A stretch of DNA of 64,000 nucleotides from CAWFLT01 sp963816795 (GTDB lineage Bacteria; Acidobacteriota; Vicinamibacteria; Vicinamibacterales; SCN-69-37). Within the stretch, counting starts at the first letter, position 1; each line of letters opens with the position of its first letter. Of this stretch, positions 9,496-17,712 are shown piece after piece. The notes under the pieces were generated by a model. It had not been told where the DNA came from, did no database searches, and worked only from the letters and a program-made list of their open reading frames with translations. The DNA lies in assembly GCA_963816795.1 (NCBI GenBank), contig CAWFLT010000006.1, forward strand, positions 372,001 to 436,000, read 5' to 3'. The translations under genes were made by a program, and so were the position numbers.

Positions 9496-10446
9496 ATGAA
9501 TGGCGCAGTCGCGTCCGTCACTCCCTCTCCGGATCCTGAACACGACGACGAGTTGCTCGACGCGTATTCGCGCGCGGTCACGCGGGCCGTGGACCGGGTC
9601 GGGCCCGCCGTCGTCAAGATCGAAGCCGGACGAAGCGGATCCGGTTCGGGCTTCGTCTTCACGCCCGATGGCCTGATCGTCACCAACAGCCACGTCATCT
9701 CTGAGGCGCGGACGCTGACCGTCACGCTGCCCGAGGGCCGGCCCATGCGCGGCGACGTCGTCGGAGACGATCCGGAGACCGACCTGGCGGTCGTCCGCAT
9801 TGACGGCAGCCACCTGCCGTACGTGACGCTGGGCAACTCCGACGCCGTCAGGGTCGGTCAACTCGCGATCGCGATTGGCAATCCGTACGGGTTCGACTGC
9901 ACGGTGACCAGCGGCGTGGTGAGCGCGCTGGGCCGATCGCTGCGGGCGCGATCTGGCCGGCTGATGGACAACATCCTGCAGACTGACGCGGCCCTCAATC
10001 CCGGCAACTCTGGCGGTCCGCTGGTGACGTCGCGCGGCGAGGTCATCGGGGTGAACACGGCGGCTATCCTGCCAGGGCAGGGCCTCTGCTTCGCCATCGC
10101 CAGCCGTACCGTCGGGTTCGTCGTCTCCCGCCTGGTCCGCGACGGCCGCATCCGGCGCAGCTTCCTTGGCATCGGCGGCCGCAAGACGCCGGTCTCGCGA
10201 CGGCTCGCATTCCGTCACGGTCTCGCAATTTCCTCGGGCGTGCTCGTGCTGTCAGTCGAGCCGCACAGCCCGGCGGCGGCAGCGCGGCTGCAACCTGGCG
10301 ACATCATCACGTCGTTTGCGGACGTCAACGTCTCGGGTGTCGACGACCTGCACCGCTGCCTGACCGACGATCGGATCGGCGTGCCGACGATCCTGATGAT
10401 CCTGCGCGCCACCGAGCGGCGGCAGGTCATTGTCGTGCCCGGGTAG
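9496..10446 (+). CDS. HtrA/DegP-like S1C serine protease with PDZ
   Basis: A trypsin-like protease of 316 aa. ATG 9496 is preferred because the upstream extension reads into non-conserved sequence. The catalytic triad is complete: H66 in VTNSHVI, D96 in ETDLAVV and S172 in NPGNSGGP. One PDZ domain occupies about 235-316 (GVLVLSVEPHSPAAAARL, GDIITSF). No signal peptide or membrane anchor is visible, so unlike DegP or DegS it may act in the cytoplasm, or its leader is missing. It converges with a LuxR-type regulator across a repeat cluster. Two genes further on lies a homologue with a degenerate active site, suggesting the two act in one pathway; that link is inference. Confidence 0.9.
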   Translation: MNGAVASVTPSPDPEHDDELLDAYSRAVTRAVDRVGPAVVKIEAGRSGSGSGFVFTPDGLIVTNSHVISEARTLTVTLPEGRPMRGDVVGDDPETDLAVVRIDGSHLPYVTLGNSDAVRVGQLAIAIGNPYGFDCTVTSGVVSALGRSLRARSGRLMDNILQTDAALNPGNSGGPLVTSRGEVIGVNTAAILPGQGLCFAIASRTVGFVVSRLVRDGRIRRSFLGIGGRKTPVSRRLAFRHGLAISSGVLVLSVEPHSPAAAARLQPGDIITSFADVNVSGVDDLHRCLTDDRIGVPTILMILRATERRQVIVVPG

Positions 10447-10579
10447 CAATGAGGCAGTGGGCCAATGAGGCAATGGGGCAATGGCCAAGCTTCATTGCCT
10501 CATTGCCCCATTGCCTCACTGCCCCATTGCCATTGCCCCATTGCCCCATTGCCCCATTGCCTCATTGCCTCATTGCCGG
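10447..10579. repeat. GGCAATGAG/CATTGCCTC inverted repeat filling a convergent gap
   Basis: About ten units of CATTGCC(C/T)C. The first 45 bp carry the GAGGCAATGGGGCAATG orientation and the rest the complement, turning over near an AAGCTT. It occupies exactly the space between the stop codons of two convergent genes, where a hairpin could end transcripts from both sides. A second copy is at 12011-12125. Confidence 0.8.
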
Positions 10580-10978
10580 TCAGAGCACAACCAGCCCTCG
10601 CCGGACAGCGCGGCGCACGGCCTCGGTTCGGTTGGCCGCACCGAGCTTGCCGATGAGCGAAGCGACGTGAAACTTGACGGTCTGATCGCTGATCGCGAGC
10701 CGGACGGCAATGGCTTTGTTCGGCAGGCCCTCGGCGAGCAGGGCGAGGACGTCGAGCTCGCGCGCGGTCAGCGTCTCGCCGAGCACCTGCCGGTCGTCGT
10801 CCCCGCGTTCCTCGTGGAGGGCGCGCGATGGCGCGACCAGATAGGCGTCGATCTCGAAATCGAACTGTCGCGCGTTCGCCAGCGTTGCCGCTTCGCCCAC
10901 AATCTCCAGACCGGAACCTGCGACGTCGCTTCGCAAGCGATCTCGATCGAGCACGCGGCCCACGATAACCACCTTCAT
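10580..10978 (-). CDS. LuxR-type response regulator with degenerate receiver
   Basis: A DNA-binding protein of 132 aa. Residues 1-52 resemble the start of a receiver domain (KVVIVGRVLDRDRLRSDVA, a VVGEA-like strand) but are far too short to hold the phosphoacceptor site. The C-terminal half is a full LuxR/FixJ helix-turn-helix: LTARELDVLALLAEGLPNKA with IAVRLAISDQTVKFHVASL, then a GAANRTEAVRRA scaffold helix. It should bind DNA as a dimer but probably lacks phosphorylation control. Position between an HtrA protease and an HtrA-like protein suggests it regulates that locus. Its upstream region contains TTTTGCC repeats. Confidence 0.85.
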   Translation of the reverse strand: MKVVIVGRVLDRDRLRSDVAGSGLEIVGEAATLANARQFDFEIDAYLVAPSRALHEERGDDDRQVLGETLTARELDVLALLAEGLPNKAIAVRLAISDQTVKFHVASLIGKLGAANRTEAVRRAVRRGLVVL

Positions 10979-11010
10979 ACGCGTGAACTATCGTCGCCCA
11001 AGCAGCAGCC

Positions 11011-11066
11011 CGTTTGCCGTTTTTTGCCTTCTGCCTGTGCCGTTGCCGTTGCTGTTTTGCCTTTTG
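11011..11066. repeat. TTTTGCCTT-type repeat
   Basis: Five or so degenerate units of TTGCCKTTTTGCC lie between the divergent start of the LuxR-type gene and the stop of the HtrA-like gene. A single related unit is seen near 27447. Confidence 0.5.
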
Positions 11067-11072
11067 CCTCTC

Positions 11073-11966
11073 CTACTCCCTCTCCCCCACGGTCACATCG
11101 AGGGAAACCGCCGTGCCGCCGCGCAGAATGCGAAGCGGGAGTGCGTGACCTACCCGATCGCTGCTCAGCGCGTCGAGAAGCCGTTCCGGCGACGTGACCG
11201 GTTGGCCATCGAACTCGATCAGGATGTCGCCAACCAGCAGACCCGCGGCATCTGCCGGACTGCCGGCGGCGACGCCGACGAGCAACACGCCCCGCTCGGG
11301 CCCGTCGCTCCCGCGTTGCCGGTCGCCCAGGCGAACCGCCTGGCCGGCGACCCCGAGGTAGCCCCGGCGCGGCCGGCCGTGTGTGAGCACATCAGCCGCG
11401 GCTTTCCAGGCGATCCCGACCGGAATCACGACCCCCAACCCTCGAATCTCGGCCGCCGTGGTCAGGCCGATCAGCCCGCCGCCAGCGTCGATGAACGCGC
11501 CCCCGGAAAACCCCGAGTGCATCGGTGCGGTCGTCCGGATCACCTGCTCGATGGCGCGGCCGCGCCCGGTCGGCAGCGGGCCGCCGATGACCGAGATGAT
11601 GCCGGCGCTGGCCGTCGTGTTGTTGCTCCACGATCGAGCGAGGGCGAGGGCGAGATTGCCGACGCGTGCGGGCCGCTCCGCGACTGTCGCGGCGGCCACA
11701 CCGAGGCCAGGCACCTGCAAGACCGCTACGCGCGAGGCCGGATCCCAGCCCGCCAACTCCGCGGCGATCTCGCGCCCGTCCGGCGTTCGCACACGAACGC
11801 CCTCTTCCCTGCCGATCGCCCGCATCGTCGTGACGACGACGTCGGCGGCGTAGACGACGCCGCTCGCCGGCTGACGCCGGCCATGGACCTGCACCACCGA
11901 ACCGGCCGCCGCCGCTGCCGCGTCCGCCAGCGCGTCCGAAATCTCTCCGAGCATTGATGAGTTCAT
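11073..11966 (-). CDS. HtrA-like protein with degenerate catalytic site, PDZ
   Basis: A 297-aa S1C/PDZ protein. ATG 11966 (MNSSMLGEIS) is chosen because longer versions translate the CATTGCC repeats. The protease fold aligns throughout, but the catalytic His position (VTTMRAI in place of VTNAHVI) is R49. The Asp position (DPASRVAVL in place of DPxxDLAVL) is R79. Ser154 remains in GFSGGAF. With both His and Asp replaced it should not cleave peptides and may be a scaffold, sensor or inhibitor. A complete PDZ follows at about 210-297 (GVLLVGVAAGSPADAAGL, GDILIEFDG). No signal peptide is seen, as in the active homologue at 9496-10446. Confidence 0.85.
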   Translation of the reverse strand: MNSSMLGEISDALADAAAAAAGSVVQVHGRRQPASGVVYAADVVVTTMRAIGREEGVRVRTPDGREIAAELAGWDPASRVAVLQVPGLGVAAATVAERPARVGNLALALARSWSNNTTASAGIISVIGGPLPTGRGRAIEQVIRTTAPMHSGFSGGAFIDAGGGLIGLTTAAEIRGLGVVIPVGIAWKAAADVLTHGRPRRGYLGVAGQAVRLGDRQRGSDGPERGVLLVGVAAGSPADAAGLLVGDILIEFDGQPVTSPERLLDALSSDRVGHALPLRILRGGTAVSLDVTVGERE

Positions 11967-12010
11967 GCCGGAGATCCTGACAGGCCCGTCGCGTGCGCAC
12001 ATCACCCAAG

Positions 12011-12125
12011 TGGGGGAATGGGCAATGAGGCAATGGGGCAATGGGGCAATGAGGCAATGTGTGAATGAGGCAATGAAGTTCACTGCCCCACTGCCCCACT
12101 GCCTCATTGCCTCATTGCCTCATTG
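12011..12125. repeat. GGCAATGAG/CATTGCCTC inverted repeat, second copy
   Basis: The same family as 10447-10579: about six GGCAATGRGGCAATG units face about six CACTGCCYCAYTGCC units. It lies upstream of the HtrA-like gene and ends at the TAG of the M16 peptidase gene. Confidence 0.8.
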
Positions 12126-14996
12126 CTAGCGTGCGACGGATTTCTCGGGATACAGCGTCACTTTGACGTAGCGCGCCGGATCGAGCGTGGCGCGGGCGGC
12201 GTCTCGAATCGTCTGCGCGGTCAACTGGCGATAGATCTCAGTCAGTTTCGCCGGCGTGTCGGGCGGGTCGCCGTTTTCGTACGTCTGCATCAACTGCGTG
12301 AGGACGAAGCCGTTCTGGCGGCTGTTGGTTTCGTACTCCCGCTGGAGCGCAACTTTGACGTTGGCCAGTTCCTGCGGCGTCGGGCCCTCGGCCTTGAAGC
12401 GCGCGATCTCTGCGAATACGCGAGACGACAACGCCTCGACGCGTGCGGGCGCGGCGCCGAATCCGACCGTGACGGTGTATTCCTCGCGCGGACGACGCGC
12501 CACTCCGGAGGTGGCGGTCACGACGTACGTGCCCGCCAGATCCTCCCGGAGCGCGTAACGGAGCCTGATCTGGAGCACCTCGGTCATCGCCCGGAGGGTC
12601 GCCGCCTGCGTCGTGTCGTATCGCATCGGCCCGGTGAACACGAGCACGGCCCGGCTCTTCTGCTCCGTCCCCTTCTCGACGCGCCGTTCGACCACACCCG
12701 CCGGCGGCCGGATGCCGACGTCCTTCCACGACTCGCGCCGGCGGATCGACGGCAGACTGGCGAGATACTGTTCGGTCAGCGGCTTGAGCGCGCCGGCGTC
12801 GACGCTGCCGGTGAAAATGAACGTGAAGTCGCTCGCGTCAGCAAAACGATCCTTGTAGAAGGCGATCGATCGGTCCATGTTCATCGCCTCGACCGTCTGC
12901 GGCGTCACAGGGCGAACCCGCGGATGGTCTTGCGAGAGCGCTGCCGTCAGCGCCGACGCAAACGCGAAGTCGGGCGTCGCCGCCTGGTTGGCAAGCGCCG
13001 ACCGCAGTGACGAGCGGAGCGAGTTGAAGATGATCGGGTCGCGGCGCGGCTGGGTGACCGTCAGATAGATGAGCTGAAAGATCGTCTCGAGATCCTTGCG
13101 CGATCCGCCGCCCGTCAGTCCTTCGCCGTACGTGCTGATGACGGGCCGGACCGTGGCGACCTTCCCGGTGAGCGCCTGGCGCAGATCCCCGCTCGCGAAG
13201 CGTCCGACACCCAGTGAGGTCACCACCTGTACCGCCGTTTGCGCGGGGACGATGTCCGCGTCTTGCGCGAGCGACGTTCCGCCAGGACTGACCGCCCCGA
13301 AGAGCACTTCGTCCTCCTTGAAGGTCGTCGGCCTGATCACGACTTTCAACCCGTTCGACAGCTCCCACTCGGTGATCCCGAGCGCCGCGTTCGTCGTGGT
13401 CTTCACGATCGTGCCTGCGGGCGGCGGCGCGTCGATCAAGGGTTGATTGTTGGCGCGCGCGACGTAGGCTGGCAACGAGGCGCTCCCCAGCGCCTTGAGC
13501 ATGCCTGCGAATCGGCCGGCATCAGGAATGACCACGCCGGCCTTTTCAGGCGCGTTCACCAGGACAACGCGATTGTCGGCCACCGTCCAGGCCCTGGCTG
13601 CGGCGTTGACCTCAGCGAGCGTCATCTGCGGCACGAACCGCTGGATCAAGTCGGACTCGTAGGCCAGGCCGGGCGACGGCTCATCGATCGTGAACAACCG
13701 GACGTATTCAGCCGCCAGTTGCGCGGAAGAGCGTGCTTCGCGCTGTGCCACCGCGAGCTCGAAACCGCGGAGCATGATGGTCTTCTGCCGCTCGAGCTCC
13801 TCCGGCGTGAGGCCGTCGCGCGCGATCCGCTCGAGCTCGCCGAAGAGCGCCACGAGCCCTCGCTCGATCAGGTTCTCGCGGAGCCCCGCGTTCACGATGG
13901 CAGCCTGGCCCGATCGCACGACTCGGCCCTGTGTCGCGTTGGCGGACAGGAGCGGCGAATTCGGCTGTTGGGCAACGCCGGTCAGGCGGTGCGACACCAT
14001 CGCCGCGGCCAGGCGCGCGACGATCTCCGCCCGGTAGTCGCCGACCGTCAGTTGCGCCGGCACCGGCCGTTTCGCGTAGACGGTGACCGTGGCGCCTGTC
14101 GCCTCCTTATCAGTCGCCGCGCTGTACTGCGTGCCAATCTGTGCGGGCACGACGTACGACGGCCGCGACAGCGGTGTCTTCACCGCGGGAATGACGCCCA
14201 GCCGCTTGCGGATCAGGTCCTGCATCACGCGCGGATCGAAGTCGCCGACGCCGATCACCGCCATCAGATCAGGGCGGTACCAGGTGGTGTAGAAGTCTTT
14301 CAGGCGGGCGTGCGGGAACGTCTTCAGAGACTCGACCGTGCCGATCGGCCGGCGGTCGGCGTAGCGCGACCCCTTCAGCAGCACAGGAAACTGAAGATCC
14401 AGCATCCGTGCCGTCGCGTTCCGGCGGAGCCGCCACTCTTCGATGATGACGCCGCGTTCCTTGTCGACCTCAGCCGGATCGAACGTGATCGCATGCGCCC
14501 AGTCGGCGAGGATGAGGAGCGCTCGATCCATCACCGCCGGAGCGTCGGTCGGGATCTGCAACGCGTACACCGTCTCGTCGTAGGAGGTGGTCGCGTTGAT
14601 GCTCGGCCCGGCGCGCATCCCAAGCGACTGCAGAAATGCGATCGCCTCCTGCTTGGGGAAATTTCGCGTGCCGTTGAAGGCCATGTGCTCGACGAAATGC
14701 GCCAGCCCGCGCTGATCGTCGGCTTCGAGGACCGACCCGGCATTCACCACCAGCCGCAACTCCGCGCGGCCGAGCGGCTGCTTGTTGGCGCGCAGGATGT
14801 AGCGAAGACCGTTGTCGAGCCGGCCCTGCGTCACCGCGGCATCCAGTGGCAACGTCGTCGTAAGAGGCGCGGTGGCAGCAGGCGGAACGCCTTGAACGGC
14901 GCGCGCTCCCGAGTCCGATCCGAGCGCCAACAGGACGCCACCGATGATCGTGGCGATCCAGACGCGGGCCTGGCACCGGACAACGGGAAAAGGCAT
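12126..14996 (-). CDS. M16 family (insulinase/pitrilysin) zinc metallopeptidase
   Basis: A 956-aa secreted peptidase starting at ATG 14996 with an N-terminal hydrophobic segment (about 11-27). The inverted zinc motif HxxEH is complete: H100-F-V-E103-H104 in LAHFVEHMAFNGT. The third ligand, E180, is in EVDKERGVIIEEW. The second M16 half (from about 530) is also present but lacks the zinc motif, as is normal for the inactive partner domain. Length and architecture match two-chain-in-one bacterial M16 peptidases that clear peptides in the periplasm. Its stop borders the CATTGCC repeat. The frame is uninterrupted over 2.9 kb. Confidence 0.92.
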   Translation of the reverse strand: MPFPVVRCQARVWIATIIGGVLLALGSDSGARAVQGVPPAATAPLTTTLPLDAAVTQGRLDNGLRYILRANKQPLGRAELRLVVNAGSVLEADDQRGLAHFVEHMAFNGTRNFPKQEAIAFLQSLGMRAGPSINATTSYDETVYALQIPTDAPAVMDRALLILADWAHAITFDPAEVDKERGVIIEEWRLRRNATARMLDLQFPVLLKGSRYADRRPIGTVESLKTFPHARLKDFYTTWYRPDLMAVIGVGDFDPRVMQDLIRKRLGVIPAVKTPLSRPSYVVPAQIGTQYSAATDKEATGATVTVYAKRPVPAQLTVGDYRAEIVARLAAAMVSHRLTGVAQQPNSPLLSANATQGRVVRSGQAAIVNAGLRENLIERGLVALFGELERIARDGLTPEELERQKTIMLRGFELAVAQREARSSAQLAAEYVRLFTIDEPSPGLAYESDLIQRFVPQMTLAEVNAAARAWTVADNRVVLVNAPEKAGVVIPDAGRFAGMLKALGSASLPAYVARANNQPLIDAPPPAGTIVKTTTNAALGITEWELSNGLKVVIRPTTFKEDEVLFGAVSPGGTSLAQDADIVPAQTAVQVVTSLGVGRFASGDLRQALTGKVATVRPVISTYGEGLTGGGSRKDLETIFQLIYLTVTQPRRDPIIFNSLRSSLRSALANQAATPDFAFASALTAALSQDHPRVRPVTPQTVEAMNMDRSIAFYKDRFADASDFTFIFTGSVDAGALKPLTEQYLASLPSIRRRESWKDVGIRPPAGVVERRVEKGTEQKSRAVLVFTGPMRYDTTQAATLRAMTEVLQIRLRYALREDLAGTYVVTATSGVARRPREEYTVTVGFGAAPARVEALSSRVFAEIARFKAEGPTPQELANVKVALQREYETNSRQNGFVLTQLMQTYENGDPPDTPAKLTEIYRQLTAQTIRDAARATLDPARYVKVTLYPEKSVAR

Positions 14997-15151
14997 TCGA
15001 CCAGTCTAAGGCGGTTTCCGTTGCGGAGTAGGCAGACGCGAGGGGCGCCACTCGCAGAGGACACCGGCGCGGGCGCTTGTGGACACGCGCGGCCGACGCC
15101 CGACCTGCGTGCCCTTCGGTCGTTGGCACGAATCGCGCATTACCAGACGCT

Positions 15152-15518
15152 ATGAGACGACGATGGTCGATTCGTGCCGTAGCTTGTGAGTTTGGCTGCC
15201 CTGACACTGTTCGCGTCGGCGTGTGCGACCTCGATCAATCACGTCCTCGCGGATCCATCGCGCTATCGCAACCGGGACGTCCGCGTCTCGGGCCGGGTGA
15301 CCGACAGCTATTCGTTCGTCGGCCGCGGCGCGTACCGGCTGACAGATCGCAGCGGTGAGTTGTGGGTGATCTCAGATGGCGGCGTGCCCCGGCGCGGCGC
15401 TGAGGTGACGGTCAAAGGCACCATCCGGGAAACGGTCAACCTGGGCGCGCTCAGTGAGCGCCTCCGGATTCCTGGCGGCGGTGTCGTGTTGATGGAATCA
15501 GAGCACCGCGCCCGATAG
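15152..15518 (+). CDS. OB-fold lipoprotein, probable frame interruption near its start
   Basis: The in-frame version begins at GTG 15186 but its leader has no basic n-region. Starting at ATG 15152 and dropping one T near 15184 gives MRRRWSIRAVA joined to VSLAALTLFASAC, a textbook lipoprotein signal with a SAC-C lipobox. I therefore prefer the longer gene. The mature part of about 95 residues (DVRVSGRVTDSYSFVG, YRLTDRSGELWVISD, GAEVTVKGTIRE) reads as a single OB-fold of the bacterial tRNA-anticodon-like type. Ligand unknown. It overlaps the convergent pgl gene by about 20 bp. Confidence 0.65.
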
Positions 15519-16256
15519 CTTGCGCGCGGCGGCAGCGTCGATCAGCCACACGAGATTCCCGCGGCGGGGCCGTACCAGTTGCGCCGGGATGCTGGCCGGC
15601 CGGAGCGGTCCTTCGAGCGCGGCCTCGACGGCCTCGGCCTTGGCGGCGCCTTCCACCAGGAACACGACGCTGGCGGCGCTATTCAGCAACGGCACGGTCA
15701 TCGTGACGCGGTCATGTTCCGCCCCTCGGGGCGGCGGCGTCGCGACCGCCAGGTGCGCGGTGTCATCGAGCGCCGGCATCGCAGGAAACAGCGACGCGGT
15801 ATGGCCGTCGGCGCCGAGACCGAGCAGCACCAGGTCGAGGCGCGGCCACTCTCCAGGCGGCGCAGCGAACGCGCGGCGGATCTCGGCCTCGTAGGCGGCG
15901 GCCGCCGCATCGGCGCTCGGCAACTCACCGCGCACTCGATGCACGTGCGCGGGATCGACCGGCCAGTGTCTCAGCAAGGCGGCATCGGCCGCGCCGAAGT
16001 TGCTGGCCGGATGGTCTGGAGGCACGAGCCGCTCGTCGGCCCAAAAGAACCGCGTCTCATTCCAGGGCACGCGCGCGCCCGGCCCTTTGGGGGCCGACAG
16101 GCGCGCGTACCACCGCGCCGGCGTCGTCCCGCCTGACAAGGCCACCGAGAAGCGGCCATCGGCTGCCACGCGCGCCCGCGCGGTCTCGACGAACAGCGCC
16201 GCGGCAGCGTCGAACAGTTCGTCCGGAGTCGCGAAGACGCGTACGGTCGGTTTCAC
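15498..16256 (-). CDS. pgl: 6-phosphogluconolactonase
   Basis: A 252-aa DevB-type lactonase that hydrolyses 6-phosphogluconolactone to 6-phosphogluconate in the oxidative pentose phosphate pathway. Family hallmarks are FSVALSGGTTPARWY near the N-terminus, FFWADERLVPPDHPASN (the ADER/VP signature) and LVLLGLGADGHTASLFP with the catalytic histidine. Translation starts at GTG 16256. The gene lies 12 bp downstream of zwf on the same strand, so the two enzymes of consecutive steps form an operon. Confidence 0.95.
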   Translation of the reverse strand: MKPTVRVFATPDELFDAAAALFVETARARVAADGRFSVALSGGTTPARWYARLSAPKGPGARVPWNETRFFWADERLVPPDHPASNFGAADAALLRHWPVDPAHVHRVRGELPSADAAAAAYEAEIRRAFAAPPGEWPRLDLVLLGLGADGHTASLFPAMPALDDTAHLAVATPPPRGAEHDRVTMTVPLLNSAASVVFLVEGAAKAEAVEAALEGPLRPASIPAQLVRPRRGNLVWLIDAAAARKLSGAVL

Positions 16257-16268
16257 ACGCGTGCCGAT

Positions 16269-17630
16269 CTACGCCGGGTTGAACCACGGGCCGTCGGCCC
16301 CAATCAGCGTGTCGGCGGCCGCCGGCCCCCACGTGCCCGGTCCGTAGGCATGAACGGGCGTGCGATCGCCCAGGATCGGATCGACGATGCGCCACGCCTC
16401 GTCAACGTAGTCCTGCCGCGCGAAGCGCGTCGGATCGCGGTCGATCACGTCGTCAATCAGCGCCTCGTACGCGCTGACCTGGTTCGGCCCGGGCCGCTCG
16501 GTGACCACCAGTTCGACCGGCTCCCCTCGCTTTTCCTGCTCGGGCACCTTCACCAACGCGCCGACGGCGATGACCAGCGACGGGGTCACGCGAAAACGGA
16601 AGTAGTTCGACGGGGGGATGAAATCCCCGTACAGCCGAGGCGGCTGCCGCAGCTTGACGTACACCTCGGTGGCAGTCACGGGCAAGTTCTTGCCGGCGCG
16701 GATGTAGAACGGCACGCCCTTCCAGCGCCACGAGTTGAGCCGCAGCCGCAAGGCCACGAAGGTCTCGACGGTCGAGCCCGGATGCACGCCCTTTTCGCGT
16801 TTGTAGCCGTTGAACTGGCCGCGCACGACGTCGTCAGGTCCCAGCGAGGCGATGCCCTTCAGCACCTTGACCTTCTCGTCGCGCAGCAGCTCGTTGTCAT
16901 CCACTCCGGGCGGCGGCTCCATCGCGACGTTCGTGAGCACCTGGAGGAGATGGTTCTGGACGACGTCGCGCACCGTCCCGGCCTCTTCATAGAAGGCGCC
17001 GCGGCCCTCGACGCCGAAGTTCTCGGCCATCGTGATCTGCACACTCTCGATGTGCTGCCGGTTCCAGATCGGCTCGACGAACCCGTTGGCGAACCGGAAG
17101 AACAGGATGTTCTCGACGGCGTTCTTGCCGAGGTAGTGGTCGATCCGGAACACATCCTGCTCGTCGAAGACGTCATTGACGATGACGTTCAGCTTGCGCG
17201 ACGAGGCCAGGTCGCGGCCAAAGGGCTTTTCGACGATGACCGAGGCGCCGTCGGCGCAGCTCGACCGTTTCAGCTGCTCGAAAACGGTCCCGAAGAGATT
17301 TGGCGGAATCGCGAGATAGTAGATAGGACGCCGGGCGCCGCCAACCGCCGCGTGCAGCTTCTCGAAGGTGGAGACGTCCGCATACTCGCCCGAGATGTAG
17401 GTGAGCGAACGGCGCAGGATTTCGAACGCCTCGGGGATCAGGCCGCCGTACTCGGTCACGCTGGCCTGGGCCCTGGCGCGGAGCTCTTCGGTCGTCCACG
17501 GTGTACGGCCGACGCCGATCACGGGCATGGTCAGACGCCCGCGGGACGCCAGGCCCTGAAGCGCTGGAAAGATCTTCTTGTAAGCGAGATCGCCCGACGC
17601 GCCGAAAATCACGAGTGCGGTATCACTCAT
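16269..17630 (-). CDS. zwf: Glucose-6-phosphate 1-dehydrogenase
   Basis: A 453-aa cytosolic enzyme oxidising glucose-6-phosphate to 6-phosphogluconolactone with NAD(P)+. The dinucleotide-binding motif GASGDLA is at residues 10-16. EKPFGRDL is at about 134-141 and the active-site signature RIDHYLGK at 162-169, including the catalytic histidine. The length is slightly short compared with the usual 480-510 aa but both domains are complete. Starts at ATG 17630. First gene of the zwf-pgl pair. Frame intact. Confidence 0.96.
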   Translation of the reverse strand: MSDTALVIFGASGDLAYKKIFPALQGLASRGRLTMPVIGVGRTPWTTEELRARAQASVTEYGGLIPEAFEILRRSLTYISGEYADVSTFEKLHAAVGGARRPIYYLAIPPNLFGTVFEQLKRSSCADGASVIVEKPFGRDLASSRKLNVIVNDVFDEQDVFRIDHYLGKNAVENILFFRFANGFVEPIWNRQHIESVQITMAENFGVEGRGAFYEEAGTVRDVVQNHLLQVLTNVAMEPPPGVDDNELLRDEKVKVLKGIASLGPDDVVRGQFNGYKREKGVHPGSTVETFVALRLRLNSWRWKGVPFYIRAGKNLPVTATEVYVKLRQPPRLYGDFIPPSNYFRFRVTPSLVIAVGALVKVPEQEKRGEPVELVVTERPGPNQVSAYEALIDDVIDRDPTRFARQDYVDEAWRIVDPILGDRTPVHAYGPGTWGPAAADTLIGADGPWFNPA

Positions 17631-17712
17631 CGGTCCTCACTGACACTATGACCCATTCAATCATCAAGACGGGGCGACGTGCGAGGTGCAACGTGCAAGG
17701 TTCGGCACCCCG

